Source: Constantimarinum furrinae
GTDB taxonomy: Bacteria > Bacteroidota > Bacteroidia > Flavobacteriales > Flavobacteriaceae
NCBI RefSeq assembly: GCF_014295415.1
Contig: NZ_CP052909.1
Span: forward strand, 2,666,001 to 2,730,000
DNA length: 64,000 bases
Reading direction: 5' to 3'
The translations under genes were made by a program, and so were the position numbers. Below the pieces are notes generated by a model. That model was not told the origin of the DNA and made no database searches. It saw only the letters and a program-made list of their open reading frames with translations. Shown piece after piece: positions 1-8,994 of the stretch (its first letter is position 1; each line of letters opens with the position of its first letter).

Positions 1-327
1 TCCGGCATCTTCGATGATATTTTTAAAACGCTGACTCGACTTAAAGATCAACACCTGAAAAGGTGAAGTTGCCACCTTTATTTCGTTCAATGCGAGAGCA
101 GGTGCGAAAATGTCTTCCAAAATGATATCGATTTGCGGCTGATGAACCTTAAAATCGTTTGGAGTTTTTAAACCTGAGGAAAGTTTTGGATACTGTTCGG
201 CAATGGCAACGATTTCCCGGGCACGAACATGATTCGCATTATCCTTGAGAATAGAGCGATAATGTTCGAAGAGTTTATTAAAACTTATCTTGATATCTAA
301 AGGAAATTCTTCCTTTTTGGTTTTCAT
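1..327 (-). CDS. N-terminal part of a GAF-like domain protein (partial)
   Basis: The minus strand is open from an ATG at 327 to the window edge, giving 109 residues beginning MKTKKEEFPLDIKISFNKLF. The C-terminal part lies outside the window. From memory, this N-terminal pattern (FNKLFEHY, a QYP motif, then a segment like APALALNEIKVATSPF followed by FKSSQRFK) resembles large Bacteroidota proteins annotated as GAF-domain containing, but the GAF core itself is not in view. No signal peptide is seen, so it is probably cytoplasmic. It is divergent from the TlpA-type lipoprotein gene at 456, with an AT-rich spacer of about 130 bp. The reading frame is clear; the family name is tentative. Confidence 0.6.
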   Translation of the reverse strand, partial: MKTKKEEFPLDIKISFNKLFEHYRSILKDNANHVRAREIVAIAEQYPKLSSGLKTPNDFKVHQPQIDIILEDIFAPALALNEIKVATSPFQVLIFKSSQRFKNIIEDAG

Positions 328-455
328 TTTCAAAATATTATACTTGTAAAATTACATATTATGTTCCTGCAATATAAATAATTAACAATAAATTGATTGC
401 TCCGTTTTGTTTAGAGAAAAATACAACTATTTTTGTAGGACAAATTTCTATGATT

Positions 456-1571
456 ATGAGACGTTACATCCCTGTTTTACTTACATTATTACTTTTTTCA
501 TGTTCCAATGATCCCGATACTTATACGCTTGACGGAACGGCAAGTGGCTTTGATGATGGCACTCAGGTTTTTGTATATGAAGTGGTTGATGCAAACCAAC
601 CTGTTATCGTCGATACCATACAAATCGAAAACGGGACCTTTACTGCAGAATACCCAAAAACCGATGTGGTTGCTATACGATATCTAAGTGTGCAGAATCC
701 GCAGGGGACAGTGGTATTTATTCCGGAGAATGAAAATTTAAAGGCAACCTTGTACAAGGACAGCATGTTTGCTTCTTCGGTTTCGGGAGGAAAAGAAAAT
801 TTAGCTCTTAGTGATCTCAACAGGAAACTCCGCATGTTTCAAAACCGTAAAAGGGACGTTGGACAGCGTTTCCGACAGGCACGGCAAGAGCAGGATCAAA
901 TGCTGGCCAGTGAATTACAAAAGGAAAACATTAGTTTAAATCAGCAGGAAGCCATTGCGAAAAAACAATATATCAAAGAGAATACAAATACACTGTTTGC
1001 ACTGATGCTCACTTCAGAAATGCTAAGTAAAAGAGAGTTAACTGCCACCGAAGCTAACGAGGTTGTAGAATCACTTTCTCCAAAAATGGCAGAAACACAA
1101 ATGGCCAAAAAGATCACCTCAGCATTAGCATCTCTCTCAAAAGGAGAAGTAGGCAGTAAGGCCCCGGATTTTACGGCACCCGACCCGAATGGTAACATGC
1201 TTTCGCTTAAAGAGACTTTAGGTAAGTATACTCTGGTAGATTTTTGGGCATCATGGTGTAAACCCTGTCGGATGGAAAACCCGAATGTGGTAAGAGTCTA
1301 CAACAAATACCACGATAAGGGTTTAAATATTATTAGTGTTTCTTTAGACAGAGCCAATCAAAAAGATCGATGGTTAAAAGCCATAGCCGATGATCAAATG
1401 GATTGGTATCACGTTTCCAATCTACAGTTCTGGCAGGATCCCATCGCAAAAGATTACAATGTAAGATCGATCCCGGCTACGTTTCTTTTAGATGAAAACG
1501 GTACGATAATCGCCAAAAATTTACGCGGAGCTCAGTTAGAAACCCAAATGGCTGCCTTATTAGGGCCTTAA
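456..1571 (+). CDS. TlpA-family thiol-disulfide oxidoreductase lipoprotein
   Basis: This 371-residue protein starts at the ATG at 456. An ATG at 450 is equally close, and one at 393 would add a non-signal extension. The first residues form a lipoprotein signal with lipobox LLFSC, so it is probably anchored in an envelope membrane. The N-terminal half resembles the DUF4369 beta domain common in Bacteroidota thioredoxin-like lipoproteins, followed by a helical linker. The C-terminal half is an AhpC/TSA-thioredoxin fold with WASWCKPC, placing the redox cysteines at about residues 268 and 271, and a cis-Pro segment (RSIPATFLLD). The likely role is periplasmic disulfide reduction or exchange. Its stop overlaps the stop of the convergent SIMPL gene by 4 nt. 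Confidence 0.85.
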   Translation: MRRYIPVLLTLLLFSCSNDPDTYTLDGTASGFDDGTQVFVYEVVDANQPVIVDTIQIENGTFTAEYPKTDVVAIRYLSVQNPQGTVVFIPENENLKATLYKDSMFASSVSGGKENLALSDLNRKLRMFQNRKRDVGQRFRQARQEQDQMLASELQKENISLNQQEAIAKKQYIKENTNTLFALMLTSEMLSKRELTATEANEVVESLSPKMAETQMAKKITSALASLSKGEVGSKAPDFTAPDPNGNMLSLKETLGKYTLVDFWASWCKPCRMENPNVVRVYNKYHDKGLNIISVSLDRANQKDRWLKAIADDQMDWYHVSNLQFWQDPIAKDYNVRSIPATFLLDENGTIIAKNLRGAQLETQMAALLGP

Positions 1572-2248
1572 TTCAATAAAAAACTAACGTTTACGGTAAC
1601 GCTCACTTCCATTTCGCCGGGGGCGATGGTTTGTTGTGAACTTCCTCCTTCACTGTCCATGGCCATTGTCTTATACATGGGCATAGGCGTGTTCACCGCT
1701 CTGTATTCACTTATTGAAACCGCTTTCCCTATGGTCTGATCAAGCACCGAGGCATATTCGGTGGCCTTCATTTTTGCATTTGAAATAGCTTTTTTCCGCG
1801 CTTCAGATTCTAAAGATTTGATCTGAGATGAGGAAAACGAAATACCGTCGATTCTGTTGATGCCACTTTCAAGCAAGCCATTCATAAGAACTTCGTATTT
1901 TGTAAGATCTCTCAGCTTTATAGCGATCGCCTGGTTGGCAGAATACGTATAGGTCTTGGTATTGTACTCGTAGTTCTTATTAAGTCTGATATATTCGGTA
2001 GAGACATCTTTATTGTCAATATTCATACTTTTAATAAACGCAAGGACATTATTGACCGTTCGGTCATTTTCCTGTTTTAGTTCCTTGGCATTTTTTCCGG
2101 TATTCTCTACCCGAACTGTAATGGTAACCTCATCCGGAACAATATTCACAATTCCTTCACCCACTACATCTACGGTGTGCTCTGCTTTATTTTGTGCCAT
2201 AAGGGAGGTGCTAATAATCATTAATACTAACGTTGCTATGTTTTTCAT
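1568..2248 (-). CDS. SIMPL (DUF541) domain periplasmic protein
   Basis: The 226-residue protein begins with a Sec signal peptide (hydrophobic run ending SLMAQ). The rest matches the SIMPL/DUF541 family (E. coli YggE, Brucella BP26): an opening repeat with VVGEGIVNIVPDEVTITV, a central GISFSSSQ segment, then an ARKKAISNAKMKATEYA helix leading to VSISEYR. Family members are secreted or periplasmic proteins of uncertain biochemical role, some linked to oxidative stress. It lies 12 nt downstream of the rhomboid gene on the same strand, so the two probably share a transcript. Confidence 0.88.
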   Translation of the reverse strand: MKNIATLVLMIISTSLMAQNKAEHTVDVVGEGIVNIVPDEVTITVRVENTGKNAKELKQENDRTVNNVLAFIKSMNIDNKDVSTEYIRLNKNYEYNTKTYTYSANQAIAIKLRDLTKYEVLMNGLLESGINRIDGISFSSSQIKSLESEARKKAISNAKMKATEYASVLDQTIGKAVSISEYRAVNTPMPMYKTMAMDSEGGSSQQTIAPGEMEVSVTVNVSFLLN

Positions 2249-2260
2249 TTCAAAGATTTT

Positions 2261-2911
2261 TTAAATTTTACCGAGTTTATGTAAGATCAAGAGTGCAATT
2301 ATGGGAACAGCCAATAAGCCTATCAGCCATAGATCTGTTTGCAGCAGACTAGGAACAAATGCTATGCCAAGAATGTATCCTGCTATCGCTCCTCCGAAAT
2401 GTGCGTCGTGACCAATATTGCCTTGTCTGCTTTTCATGCCGTAAATAGAATAGGCCAAATACAATATTCCGAAGACCCATGCCGGAATAGGTATAGGTAT
2501 AAAATACAGATAGAGACTCATATCCGGCTCAAAAAGAATGGCGGCGTATAAGATTCCTGTTACCGCACCACTAGCGCCAACCGCGCTGTAGTGATATTCA
2601 TCCTTATGAAAATACAACGACAGTAGGTTTCCAACGAGCAATGCACCCAGATAGATCGATAAAAATTTGGCTACCCCTACCTCGGCCAATACCACATCGG
2701 CGAAGAAATAAAAGGTAAACATATTGAAAAAAAGGTGGGCATAATCTGCATGTAGAAACCCCGAAGAAAACATCCTAATCTGCTCACCCCTTCTAATACC
2801 CGCAATATTGAACTTGTATTTTTCAAAAAATGAAAAATCGCTAAAACCCTTAATGGATATGATGACGTTTGCCAAAATGATCGCGATGGTGGCGATAGAA
2901 ATACCTTGCAT
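2261..2911 (-). CDS. Rhomboid family intramembrane serine protease
   Basis: The 216-residue polytopic membrane protein has about six hydrophobic segments. The rhomboid signature is complete: HLFFN (His59 to Asn63) in TM2, GASGAVTG with the nucleophile Ser114 in TM4, and His171 in GHDAHFGGAIAGY in TM6. Rhomboids cleave substrate transmembrane helices within the lipid bilayer; the substrate cannot be predicted. There is no extra N- or C-terminal domain, so this is a minimal bacterial rhomboid. It is the first gene of a probable two-gene operon with the SIMPL gene. Confidence 0.93.
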   Translation of the reverse strand: MQGISIATIAIILANVIISIKGFSDFSFFEKYKFNIAGIRRGEQIRMFSSGFLHADYAHLFFNMFTFYFFADVVLAEVGVAKFLSIYLGALLVGNLLSLYFHKDEYHYSAVGASGAVTGILYAAILFEPDMSLYLYFIPIPIPAWVFGILYLAYSIYGMKSRQGNIGHDAHFGGAIAGYILGIAFVPSLLQTDLWLIGLLAVPIIALLILHKLGKI

Positions 2912-2955
2912 AAATTTTCAGATTCGCTTTAGATTACTAATGCAATAAAATTAAG

Positions 2956-2963
2956 TAGTTTTG
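2956..2963 (+). promoter_or_regulatory. Bacteroidota minus-7 element (TAGTTTTG)
   Basis: An exact match to TAnnTTTG lies 14 nt before the ATG of the acyltransferase gene. Bacteroidota primary promoters use this element about 4-8 nt upstream of the transcription start, implying a leader of only a few bases. Confidence 0.55.
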
Positions 2964-2977
2964 CTTTAAATTAAGCT

Positions 2978-3856
2978 ATGCAACGCCTACTTTATCTGTT
3001 AATTTATCCGCTGCTTTGGGCAACTTCCATATTGCCAATGCGGTTGCTGTATATTAAATCGGATTGCCTGTATATTCTTGCTTACCATGTCTTCAGATAT
3101 CGCAAAAAAGTAGTACTGAGTAATTTGAAACTCGTTTTTCCTGAAAAAACCGAGAAAGAACGAAAAGCTATTGCAAAAGCTTTCTATCATCATTTGTGCG
3201 ATATAATCTTTGAAACGATTAAAAGTATGACCATTTCTGAAGAGGAAGCAAAACGCCGATTTGATGTTCAGAATATAGAGCTGCTTCGAGATTATGAATC
3301 TCGTGGTCGAAGTGTTCTTATGTTCTGTGGACATTATGCGAGTTGGGAATGGAGCAGTATTATAAACCGACAGACTACCCTGAAAGGCCTCGGTGTTTAC
3401 AAGAAGCTGGACAATCCGTATTTCGACCGACTTGTTAAAAAGATCCGTGGGAAGTTTGGCGCCGAGATCATTTCGAATAAAAAAATTGTGACTTCGCTGT
3501 TCAGATTGAACAAGAAAGGAATTAAAACGGTGTCACTGGTCCTTGCCGATCAGACCCCAAAAGTAGGAGCTTTTAAGCATCGCGATACGTTTATGGGAAT
3601 CGATGTTCCGGTCTTTACAGGCACTGAAGAATTAGCCAAAAAATTGAATTTCGCTGTCGTCTATATGAAAGTAGAAAAGGTAAGGCGCGGCTATTACAAA
3701 GCAAATTTTATCCCCCTGGCAGAAGATCCGAATTCTTATCCAGATTTCGATATTACCCGTATGTTTTTAAATGAAATAGAAAAACAGATTCACAAGGAAC
3801 CTCAATATTATCTGTGGTCACACAAGCGCTGGAAATTGCGAAATACCCTTCAATAA
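2978..3856 (+). CDS. Lysophospholipid / lipid A-type acyltransferase (LpxL/HtrB-like)
   Basis: The 292-residue protein belongs to the lipid A biosynthesis acyltransferase family. An N-terminal hydrophobic anchor (about residues 3-20) is followed by the catalytic-type motif FCGHYASWEW, where the family usually has an HxxxWE-type acid/base pair, and a later VLADQTPK segment corresponding to the substrate-side D-Q motif. The likely reaction is acyl transfer to a Kdo-lipid A precursor, or to an aminolipid as in other Bacteroidota homologues, at the inner face of the inner membrane. The exact acceptor cannot be decided. Its stop codon directly abuts that of the convergent glmM. Confidence 0.82.
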   Translation: MQRLLYLLIYPLLWATSILPMRLLYIKSDCLYILAYHVFRYRKKVVLSNLKLVFPEKTEKERKAIAKAFYHHLCDIIFETIKSMTISEEEAKRRFDVQNIELLRDYESRGRSVLMFCGHYASWEWSSIINRQTTLKGLGVYKKLDNPYFDRLVKKIRGKFGAEIISNKKIVTSLFRLNKKGIKTVSLVLADQTPKVGAFKHRDTFMGIDVPVFTGTEELAKKLNFAVVYMKVEKVRRGYYKANFIPLAEDPNSYPDFDITRMFLNEIEKQIHKEPQYYLWSHKRWKLRNTLQ

Positions 3857-5245
3857 TTATAACCCGGACACTTCCTTGATCTCGCTAATAATGCGATCTG
3901 CCAGCTCATCGGCTTCCTTCTGTGATTTGGCTTCGGTGTAAATTCGGATGATAGGTTCGGTATTGGATTTTCTTAAATGCACCCAGTTTTCAGCAAAATC
4001 GATCTTTACTCCATCCAGCGTGTTTATTTCTTCCGAAGCATATTTCTCTGCCATGGCCTTCAGAATTCCATCCACATCCAGTTGCGGTGTAAGTTCGATC
4101 TTCTTTTTACTCATAAAATAGGATGTATAGGTCTTCCGAAGTTCACTCACACTTAAATTAATTTCAGCAAGAAAACTTAAGAACAACGCAATACCCACCA
4201 GACTATCTCTTCCGTAGTGTAATTCAGGATAAATAATACCTCCATTCCCTTCTCCTCCAATAACAGCATGGGTCTCCTTCATTTTTTCCACCACATTTAC
4301 CTCGCCTACAGCGCTGGCAGTATAGTTCCCACCATGTTTTTGCGTAATATCGCGTAAGGCTCTGGAAGAAGACATATTGGAAACTGTATCCCCCGGTGTA
4401 TGCCTGAGAACATAATCGGCCACGGCAACCAGCGTATACTCTTCTCCAAACATTTCGCCCTTTTCATCCACAAAAGCAAGCCTGTCTACATCGGGATCGA
4501 CAACGATGCCAAAATCGGCGTTTTCCTTTTTTACAAGGCTCATCAAGTCTCCCAAATGCTCTTTGAGAGGTTCTGGATTATGAGGAAAATGTCCCGTAGG
4601 CTCACAATATAATTTCACTGGGTGTACATCGAGGGCTTCGAGTAATAATGGAACTGCAATTCCTCCCGTAGAATTCACACCATCTACGACCACTTTAAAA
4701 TTAGATTTTTTGATCGCCTCCACATGTACTAGAGGCAATTCCAAAATTTCATCGATATGCATATCGATATAGGCATCGTTTATGGAGATCTTTCCCAATT
4801 GATCGACCTCAGAAAAAGCGATATCACCCTTGTCTGCAAGATCCAGTATTTCTTGTCCGGCAGCAGCATTAAGGAATTCACCATTGTGATTGAGTAATTT
4901 AAGAGCGTTCCACTGTTTCGGATTATGGCTAGCGGTTAATATGATCCCACCATCGGCATGTTCCATGGTTACGGCAACTTCAACGGTTGGCGTAGTCGAC
5001 AAGCCCAGATCTATAACGTGAATCCCCATCCCCACCAGCGTGTTCATCACTAATTGCTGCACCATCTCTCCCGAAATTCGGGCATCGCGACCTACAACGA
5101 CCCTGTAGCTCTCCTTATTGCGCTGTTGTTTTACCCAACTTCCGTAAGCGGCAGCATATTTAACCGCATCGATGGGCGTTAGATTTTCTCCTTGTTTTCC
5201 ACCTATGGTTCCGCGTATTCCGGAAATAGATTTTATTAATGTCAT
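3857..5245 (-). CDS. glmM: Phosphoglucosamine mutase
   Basis: The 462-residue alpha-D-phosphohexomutase converts glucosamine-6-phosphate to glucosamine-1-phosphate on the route to UDP-GlcNAc. The phosphoserine loop is TASHNP with Ser106 as the phosphorylated residue. The metal loop VDPDVDR and the phosphate-binding C-terminal loop RKSNTEP are also present. The start at 5245 (MTLIKSISGIRG) is chosen because it matches the family N-terminus. A longer frame starting at 5335 would run into the divergent acpH gene and adds no recognisable domain. Paralogous phosphomannomutase or phosphoglucomutase activity is possible, but the SISGIRGTIGG start is typical of the Bacteroidota GlmM-annotated proteins. 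Confidence 0.87.
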   Translation of the reverse strand: MTLIKSISGIRGTIGGKQGENLTPIDAVKYAAAYGSWVKQQRNKESYRVVVGRDARISGEMVQQLVMNTLVGMGIHVIDLGLSTTPTVEVAVTMEHADGGIILTASHNPKQWNALKLLNHNGEFLNAAAGQEILDLADKGDIAFSEVDQLGKISINDAYIDMHIDEILELPLVHVEAIKKSNFKVVVDGVNSTGGIAVPLLLEALDVHPVKLYCEPTGHFPHNPEPLKEHLGDLMSLVKKENADFGIVVDPDVDRLAFVDEKGEMFGEEYTLVAVADYVLRHTPGDTVSNMSSSRALRDITQKHGGNYTASAVGEVNVVEKMKETHAVIGGEGNGGIIYPELHYGRDSLVGIALFLSFLAEINLSVSELRKTYTSYFMSKKKIELTPQLDVDGILKAMAEKYASEEINTLDGVKIDFAENWVHLRKSNTEPIIRIYTEAKSQKEADELADRIISEIKEVSGL

Positions 5246-5261
5246 ATCCTCAATTTTAACG

Positions 5262-5269
5262 CAAAGATA
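5262..5269 (-). promoter_or_regulatory. Minus-7 element for glmM (TATCTTTG on the minus strand)
   Basis: An exact TAnnTTTG match reads toward glmM, 16 nt before its ATG at 5245. This supports the shorter start, because the longer alternative start at 5335 would lie upstream of the promoter. Confidence 0.55.
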
Positions 5270-5317
5270 CTTTTTTATAATCGCAATTCTTTGTGATGAT
5301 TTTGTAAATTGTACCGA

Positions 5318-5902
5318 ATGAATTTTCTGGCACATATCTACCTTTCTGGAGAAGATGAAGGGATCACTATCGGTAATTTTATAGCCGACGGAATTAAAGG
5401 TAAGCGCTATCTAAAATATCCGAACAAAATTAGGAAAGGTATACTGCTGCATCGTGCTATCGACAGTTTTACCGACCAGCACCCCACGGTAAAGCTCAGT
5501 ACAGCGAGGCTTCACGAAAATTATGGTCATTATAGCGGTGTAATAGTGGACATACTTTACGATCATTTTCTAGCCAAGAACTGGAGTGATTATCACTCGC
5601 AACCATTAGATGAATATGTTGCCGGCTTTTATGAAATGCTACGGAATAATTTTGAGATCCTGCCAACGCGCATTCAACGAATGATGCCTTATATGATCAC
5701 AGACAATTGGCTATTGAGTTATGCTACCATACCCGGAATAAGCACCATCCTGGCACAGATGAATGTGCGTACAAAAAGACGGTCCAAAATGAATTTTGCG
5801 GTGATGGAATTGGAAGAATATTATAGTGAGTTTGAAACTGAATTCACTTCGTTTTTTGCTGAATTAATTCAGTATACTGAAGAAAAACTGAAAGAATTAT
5901 GA
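5318..5902 (+). CDS. acpH: Acyl carrier protein phosphodiesterase (DUF479)
   Basis: The 194-residue protein starts MNFLAHIYLSG, the standard N-terminus of the AcpH/DUF479 family, which removes the 4'-phosphopantetheine group from holo-ACP. Family landmarks are GNFIADGIKG, HRAIDSFTDQHP and VDILYDHFLAKNW; these supply the His/Asp metal-ligand pattern of an HD-like fold. The ATG at 5318 is preferred over one 9 nt upstream because of this match. Its TGA overlaps the ATG of the next gene (ATGA), so translation is probably coupled. Confidence 0.85.
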   Translation: MNFLAHIYLSGEDEGITIGNFIADGIKGKRYLKYPNKIRKGILLHRAIDSFTDQHPTVKLSTARLHENYGHYSGVIVDILYDHFLAKNWSDYHSQPLDEYVAGFYEMLRNNFEILPTRIQRMMPYMITDNWLLSYATIPGISTILAQMNVRTKRRSKMNFAVMELEEYYSEFETEFTSFFAELIQYTEEKLKEL

Positions 5903-7602
5903 AACGAATCCTCCTTGTTTTCTGTTTGCTCTGTTTTATTAACTGCAAGGAAGCTCCGAAGCGATCTGCCGAAGTCCAACTTCCAAAAGAAGGTTTGATC
6001 ACCGAAAATGCCATGGTGGTTTCAGCAAGAGCCGAAGCATCGGCCATTGGCATTGAGATCCTTCAACTAGGGGGTAATGCCTATGATGCCGCAATAGCCG
6101 TGGAACTTGCCCTGGCCGTTACCTATCCTTATGCCGGAAATCTTGGCGGTGGGGGCTTTATGGTCTATCGTACGCAGCACGGCGAATACGGTAGTTTCGA
6201 TTTTAGGGAAAAGGCGCCTTTAGCAGCTACCCGTGATATGTACCTGGATTCTTTAGGGAATTATCAAACAGAACAAAGTAAGGTGGGTGGATTAGCAGTT
6301 GGCGTACCGGGGACAGTATCGGGATTGTTTGCCATCCGTGAAAAGCTGGGCTCTTTACCTATGGATGTGATCTTAAAGCCGGTTATCGCTTTGGCAAAAA
6401 AGGGATTTGTCATTACTGAAATGCAGGCCGAACGCCTCGAAAAGTACAGGATGGAATTTGAGCGGGTCAACGAAGAGACCTCCCTCTTTACACATACCTA
6501 TAAGCAAGGTGATACACTGAAGAATATGGCTCTGGCCGAAACACTTCAACGGATCTCCGATAACGGCCTTTCAGAGTTTTATCAGGGGGAAACCGCAGAA
6601 AAACTGGTGGATTTTATTCAGCAAAAAGGAGGAATAGTAACTTTGGAAGATCTAAATGCCTATGATACCGAGTGGAGAGAACCGTTGCAGTATTCCTACA
6701 AGAACCTTAATGTGATCTCCATGGCTCCGCCTTCCAGCGGTGGGGTTTGTTTGGGACAGATCCTTAAAATGATCGAACCTTTTCCGGTTTCAACATACGA
6801 ACATAACGGAGTAAAATACATTCAGTTATTGGCAGAAGCCGAACGCAGAGCGTATGCAGACCGCAGTTATTTTCTGGGAGACCCCGATTTTGTTGAGAAT
6901 CCGGTAGATTCATTGTTGTCAGACAGATATCTTAAGTCGCGGATGAATTCCTTCAGTTTTAAAAAAGCTACCTCTTCTGAAACTTTAGGTTACGGAAGTA
7001 TTTCAACGTTTGAGAGCAGTGAAACCACACATTTTTCCATAGTAGATCAATTTGGAAATGCGGCATCCCTTACCACCACGTTAAACTCGGGATATGGTTC
7101 AAAATTATACGTAAAAGAACTCGGTTTTTTCCTGAACAATGAAATGGACGATTTTAGTGCGAAGCCGGGAGAACCAAATATTTACGGACTGGTAGGTGGA
7201 AAGGCCAATGCCATTGCTCCTCAAAAGCGAATGCTGAGTTCGATGACCCCAACCATAGTTGAAACAGACGGAAAACTCTGGATGGTGGTTGGTACGCCCG
7301 GGGGAGCCACCATCATCACCTCGGTGCTTCAAACCATTTTAAACGTGTACGAATTCGATATGAGCATGCAACAGGCAGTGGATGAACCCAGGTTCCATCA
7401 CCAATGGCTGCCGGATGCCATTCGTTATGAAGTTGGTAAATTTCCGAAAACACTTATAACTAAGTTAGAAGAGTTGGGATATCCTGAAAATACCGAAGTC
7501 GACCCCATCATTGGTAAAGTTGATGCTATCTTAATCCTTCCCAACGGAAATATGGAAGGTGGAGCCGATCACAGAGGGGATGATACTGCCAAAGGCTTCT
7601 AA
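5899..7602 (+). CDS. ggt: Gamma-glutamyltransferase lipoprotein
   Basis: The 567-residue Ntn-hydrolase hydrolyses or transfers the gamma-glutamyl group of glutathione and related peptides. The signal peptide ends in a lipobox-like FINC, so it is probably a lipidated envelope enzyme. The N-terminal large subunit has GNAYDAAIAV and GGGGFMVYR. The autoprocessing and catalytic threonine is Thr376 at the start of TTHFS, followed by the small-subunit motifs LNNEMDDF and SSMTPTIV and the oxyanion-side GTPGGATI. Length is normal for the family. It is coupled to acpH by a 4-nt overlap. The 287 nt after it hold no convincing gene, only AT-rich sequence and a weak C-rich hairpin near 7757-7785. Confidence 0.93.
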   Translation: MKRILLVFCLLCFINCKEAPKRSAEVQLPKEGLITENAMVVSARAEASAIGIEILQLGGNAYDAAIAVELALAVTYPYAGNLGGGGFMVYRTQHGEYGSFDFREKAPLAATRDMYLDSLGNYQTEQSKVGGLAVGVPGTVSGLFAIREKLGSLPMDVILKPVIALAKKGFVITEMQAERLEKYRMEFERVNEETSLFTHTYKQGDTLKNMALAETLQRISDNGLSEFYQGETAEKLVDFIQQKGGIVTLEDLNAYDTEWREPLQYSYKNLNVISMAPPSSGGVCLGQILKMIEPFPVSTYEHNGVKYIQLLAEAERRAYADRSYFLGDPDFVENPVDSLLSDRYLKSRMNSFSFKKATSSETLGYGSISTFESSETTHFSIVDQFGNAASLTTTLNSGYGSKLYVKELGFFLNNEMDDFSAKPGEPNIYGLVGGKANAIAPQKRMLSSMTPTIVETDGKLWMVVGTPGGATIITSVLQTILNVYEFDMSMQQAVDEPRFHHQWLPDAIRYEVGKFPKTLITKLEELGYPENTEVDPIIGKVDAILILPNGNMEGGADHRGDDTAKGF

Positions 7603-7889
7603 GCCCAAAGTGCGACTTTTCTTACCTTTAATCGGTGCTTTTATACCGTATATCGATTTGTAAGATAAATACTACATAGTGGTGTAAAATTGGCTATTTT
7701 TGAATAGTTAACGCAAATATTTGTAAGACATCATTTAAAACAGTTACAAAAGAAAGCCCCCGCTTTTTTAAAGCAATAACCAATTAAGTTTATCCTCATT
7801 ACCAATATCATGGTTTGGGGAATTATGTATTTATAATACAAATTGGCATGAAAGGGTTGCTCTTCCTGTGTTTTATTTGAATCCGGACT

Positions 7890-8903
7890 ATGAAGAGTAC
7901 ATCTTTTTTTAAGGATCTCTATGCTATCATCCCGCTCATTTTTAGTGGGCTTTTGGGCATTGCTCTTATTTTCCTTCTAAAGCAAAAAGTAGACAGTACA
8001 CCGGATTTCGCACTTACCCTAGAAAATCTCACCACGATTTTTTTAAGTATCAGCGGTCTTTTGGCAGCCATCATCATGGTCTACCTGGCTACCGCGGCAT
8101 TGCGTCTTAAGACGTCACGGGATACTGCCATTGACAATTTGAGCCGGATCACTCAGAAAATGCACTATTTCAGGAATATTGTCGAATTGCTTCTAAGATC
8201 GAAGATATGGCTGCCGGGACTCAGGGAATATATTGACGACGAATTTAGCGGACTTACCTTTTTTGAGGTTAAGGAATTTTACAAAGGCAAATCGAAACTG
8301 GCCATCGAATTTCTTCAGGAGACCCATAACTATCAGGATACTGAAAATTTATACCTTGAGTTGAAATCCATTCTCATGACGAGTCCCAGAGAGCGCAAAA
8401 TTCCGGAGAATATCGCCTACCCCAAGGTCTATAATAGGGACATCGTGGAAAAATGGCTTGAACATAAAGTAGGATCGGGCCTGTGGTATTACTTTGGATA
8501 TAAATACGCGGTGTTTAAAGAGGCTCTCGATATAAATTCAGTTTTTGAACGCCATCAGGAAAAGATCATGACTCTGGCAAACTCCATAGACAGTGAAGCC
8601 TTTGAAGACAGCTCCTTTAACGAAGTATTCCTCTCCAAACTGGGAGAATATATGAATAAGGAGGTGATCCCAAAACTATTTCAGTTTCAGGAGAAGTCGG
8701 TTAACAACATGCCGCGAATAATGCGCTATCTGTATTCCATCTTTTTGATGTTGGTGTTGTTTGGTGTGCTTCTGCCTCTACTCTATTTGTTGTTTTCGCT
8801 TTCGATCATTGCGCTCATCATCAGTTTTGCCACTGTAATAAGTATAATTTTCTTTATTGCCACTACTTTTTATCCATTCCTTTCGAAAGAAATAAACTCT
8901 TAG
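7890..8903 (+). CDS. Hypothetical membrane protein with paired N- and C-terminal helices
   Basis: No family is recognised for this 337-residue protein. Two hydrophobic helices lie near the N-terminus (about residues 10-30 and 45-70) and two at the C-terminus (about 283-330). They flank a mostly helical, charged central region of about 200 residues, probably cytoplasmic by the positive-inside rule (KTSRDTAIDNLSR follows TM2). There is no signal peptide, enzymatic motif or nucleotide-binding loop. It stands alone between ggt and uvrA. Its gross layout is like small regulatory or stress membrane proteins, but no function should be assigned. Confidence 0.75.
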   Translation: MKSTSFFKDLYAIIPLIFSGLLGIALIFLLKQKVDSTPDFALTLENLTTIFLSISGLLAAIIMVYLATAALRLKTSRDTAIDNLSRITQKMHYFRNIVELLLRSKIWLPGLREYIDDEFSGLTFFEVKEFYKGKSKLAIEFLQETHNYQDTENLYLELKSILMTSPRERKIPENIAYPKVYNRDIVEKWLEHKVGSGLWYYFGYKYAVFKEALDINSVFERHQEKIMTLANSIDSEAFEDSSFNEVFLSKLGEYMNKEVIPKLFQFQEKSVNNMPRIMRYLYSIFLMLVLFGVLLPLLYLLFSLSIIALIISFATVISIIFFIATTFYPFLSKEINS

Positions 8904-8980
8904 TTATTGGCCTTGCAAAAATTGTGTAATTAACTTAAGTACGGATTAGTCTTTGCTATAGAATTTTCATTCCATTTAAG

Positions 8981-8988
8981 TACCTTTG
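8981..8988 (+). promoter_or_regulatory. Minus-7 element for uvrA (TACCTTTG)
   Basis: An exact TAnnTTTG match lies just 6 nt before the ATG at 8995. If the transcription start follows the usual spacing, the uvrA mRNA would be leaderless or nearly so. It also rules out translation from the in-frame start at 8986. Confidence 0.5.
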
Positions 8989-8994
8989 CAAACT

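Noticed and set aside
5246-5335. Extended GlmM start at 5335
   Set aside because: The extension covers the glmM promoter element and the acpH start, and is not part of the GlmM fold.
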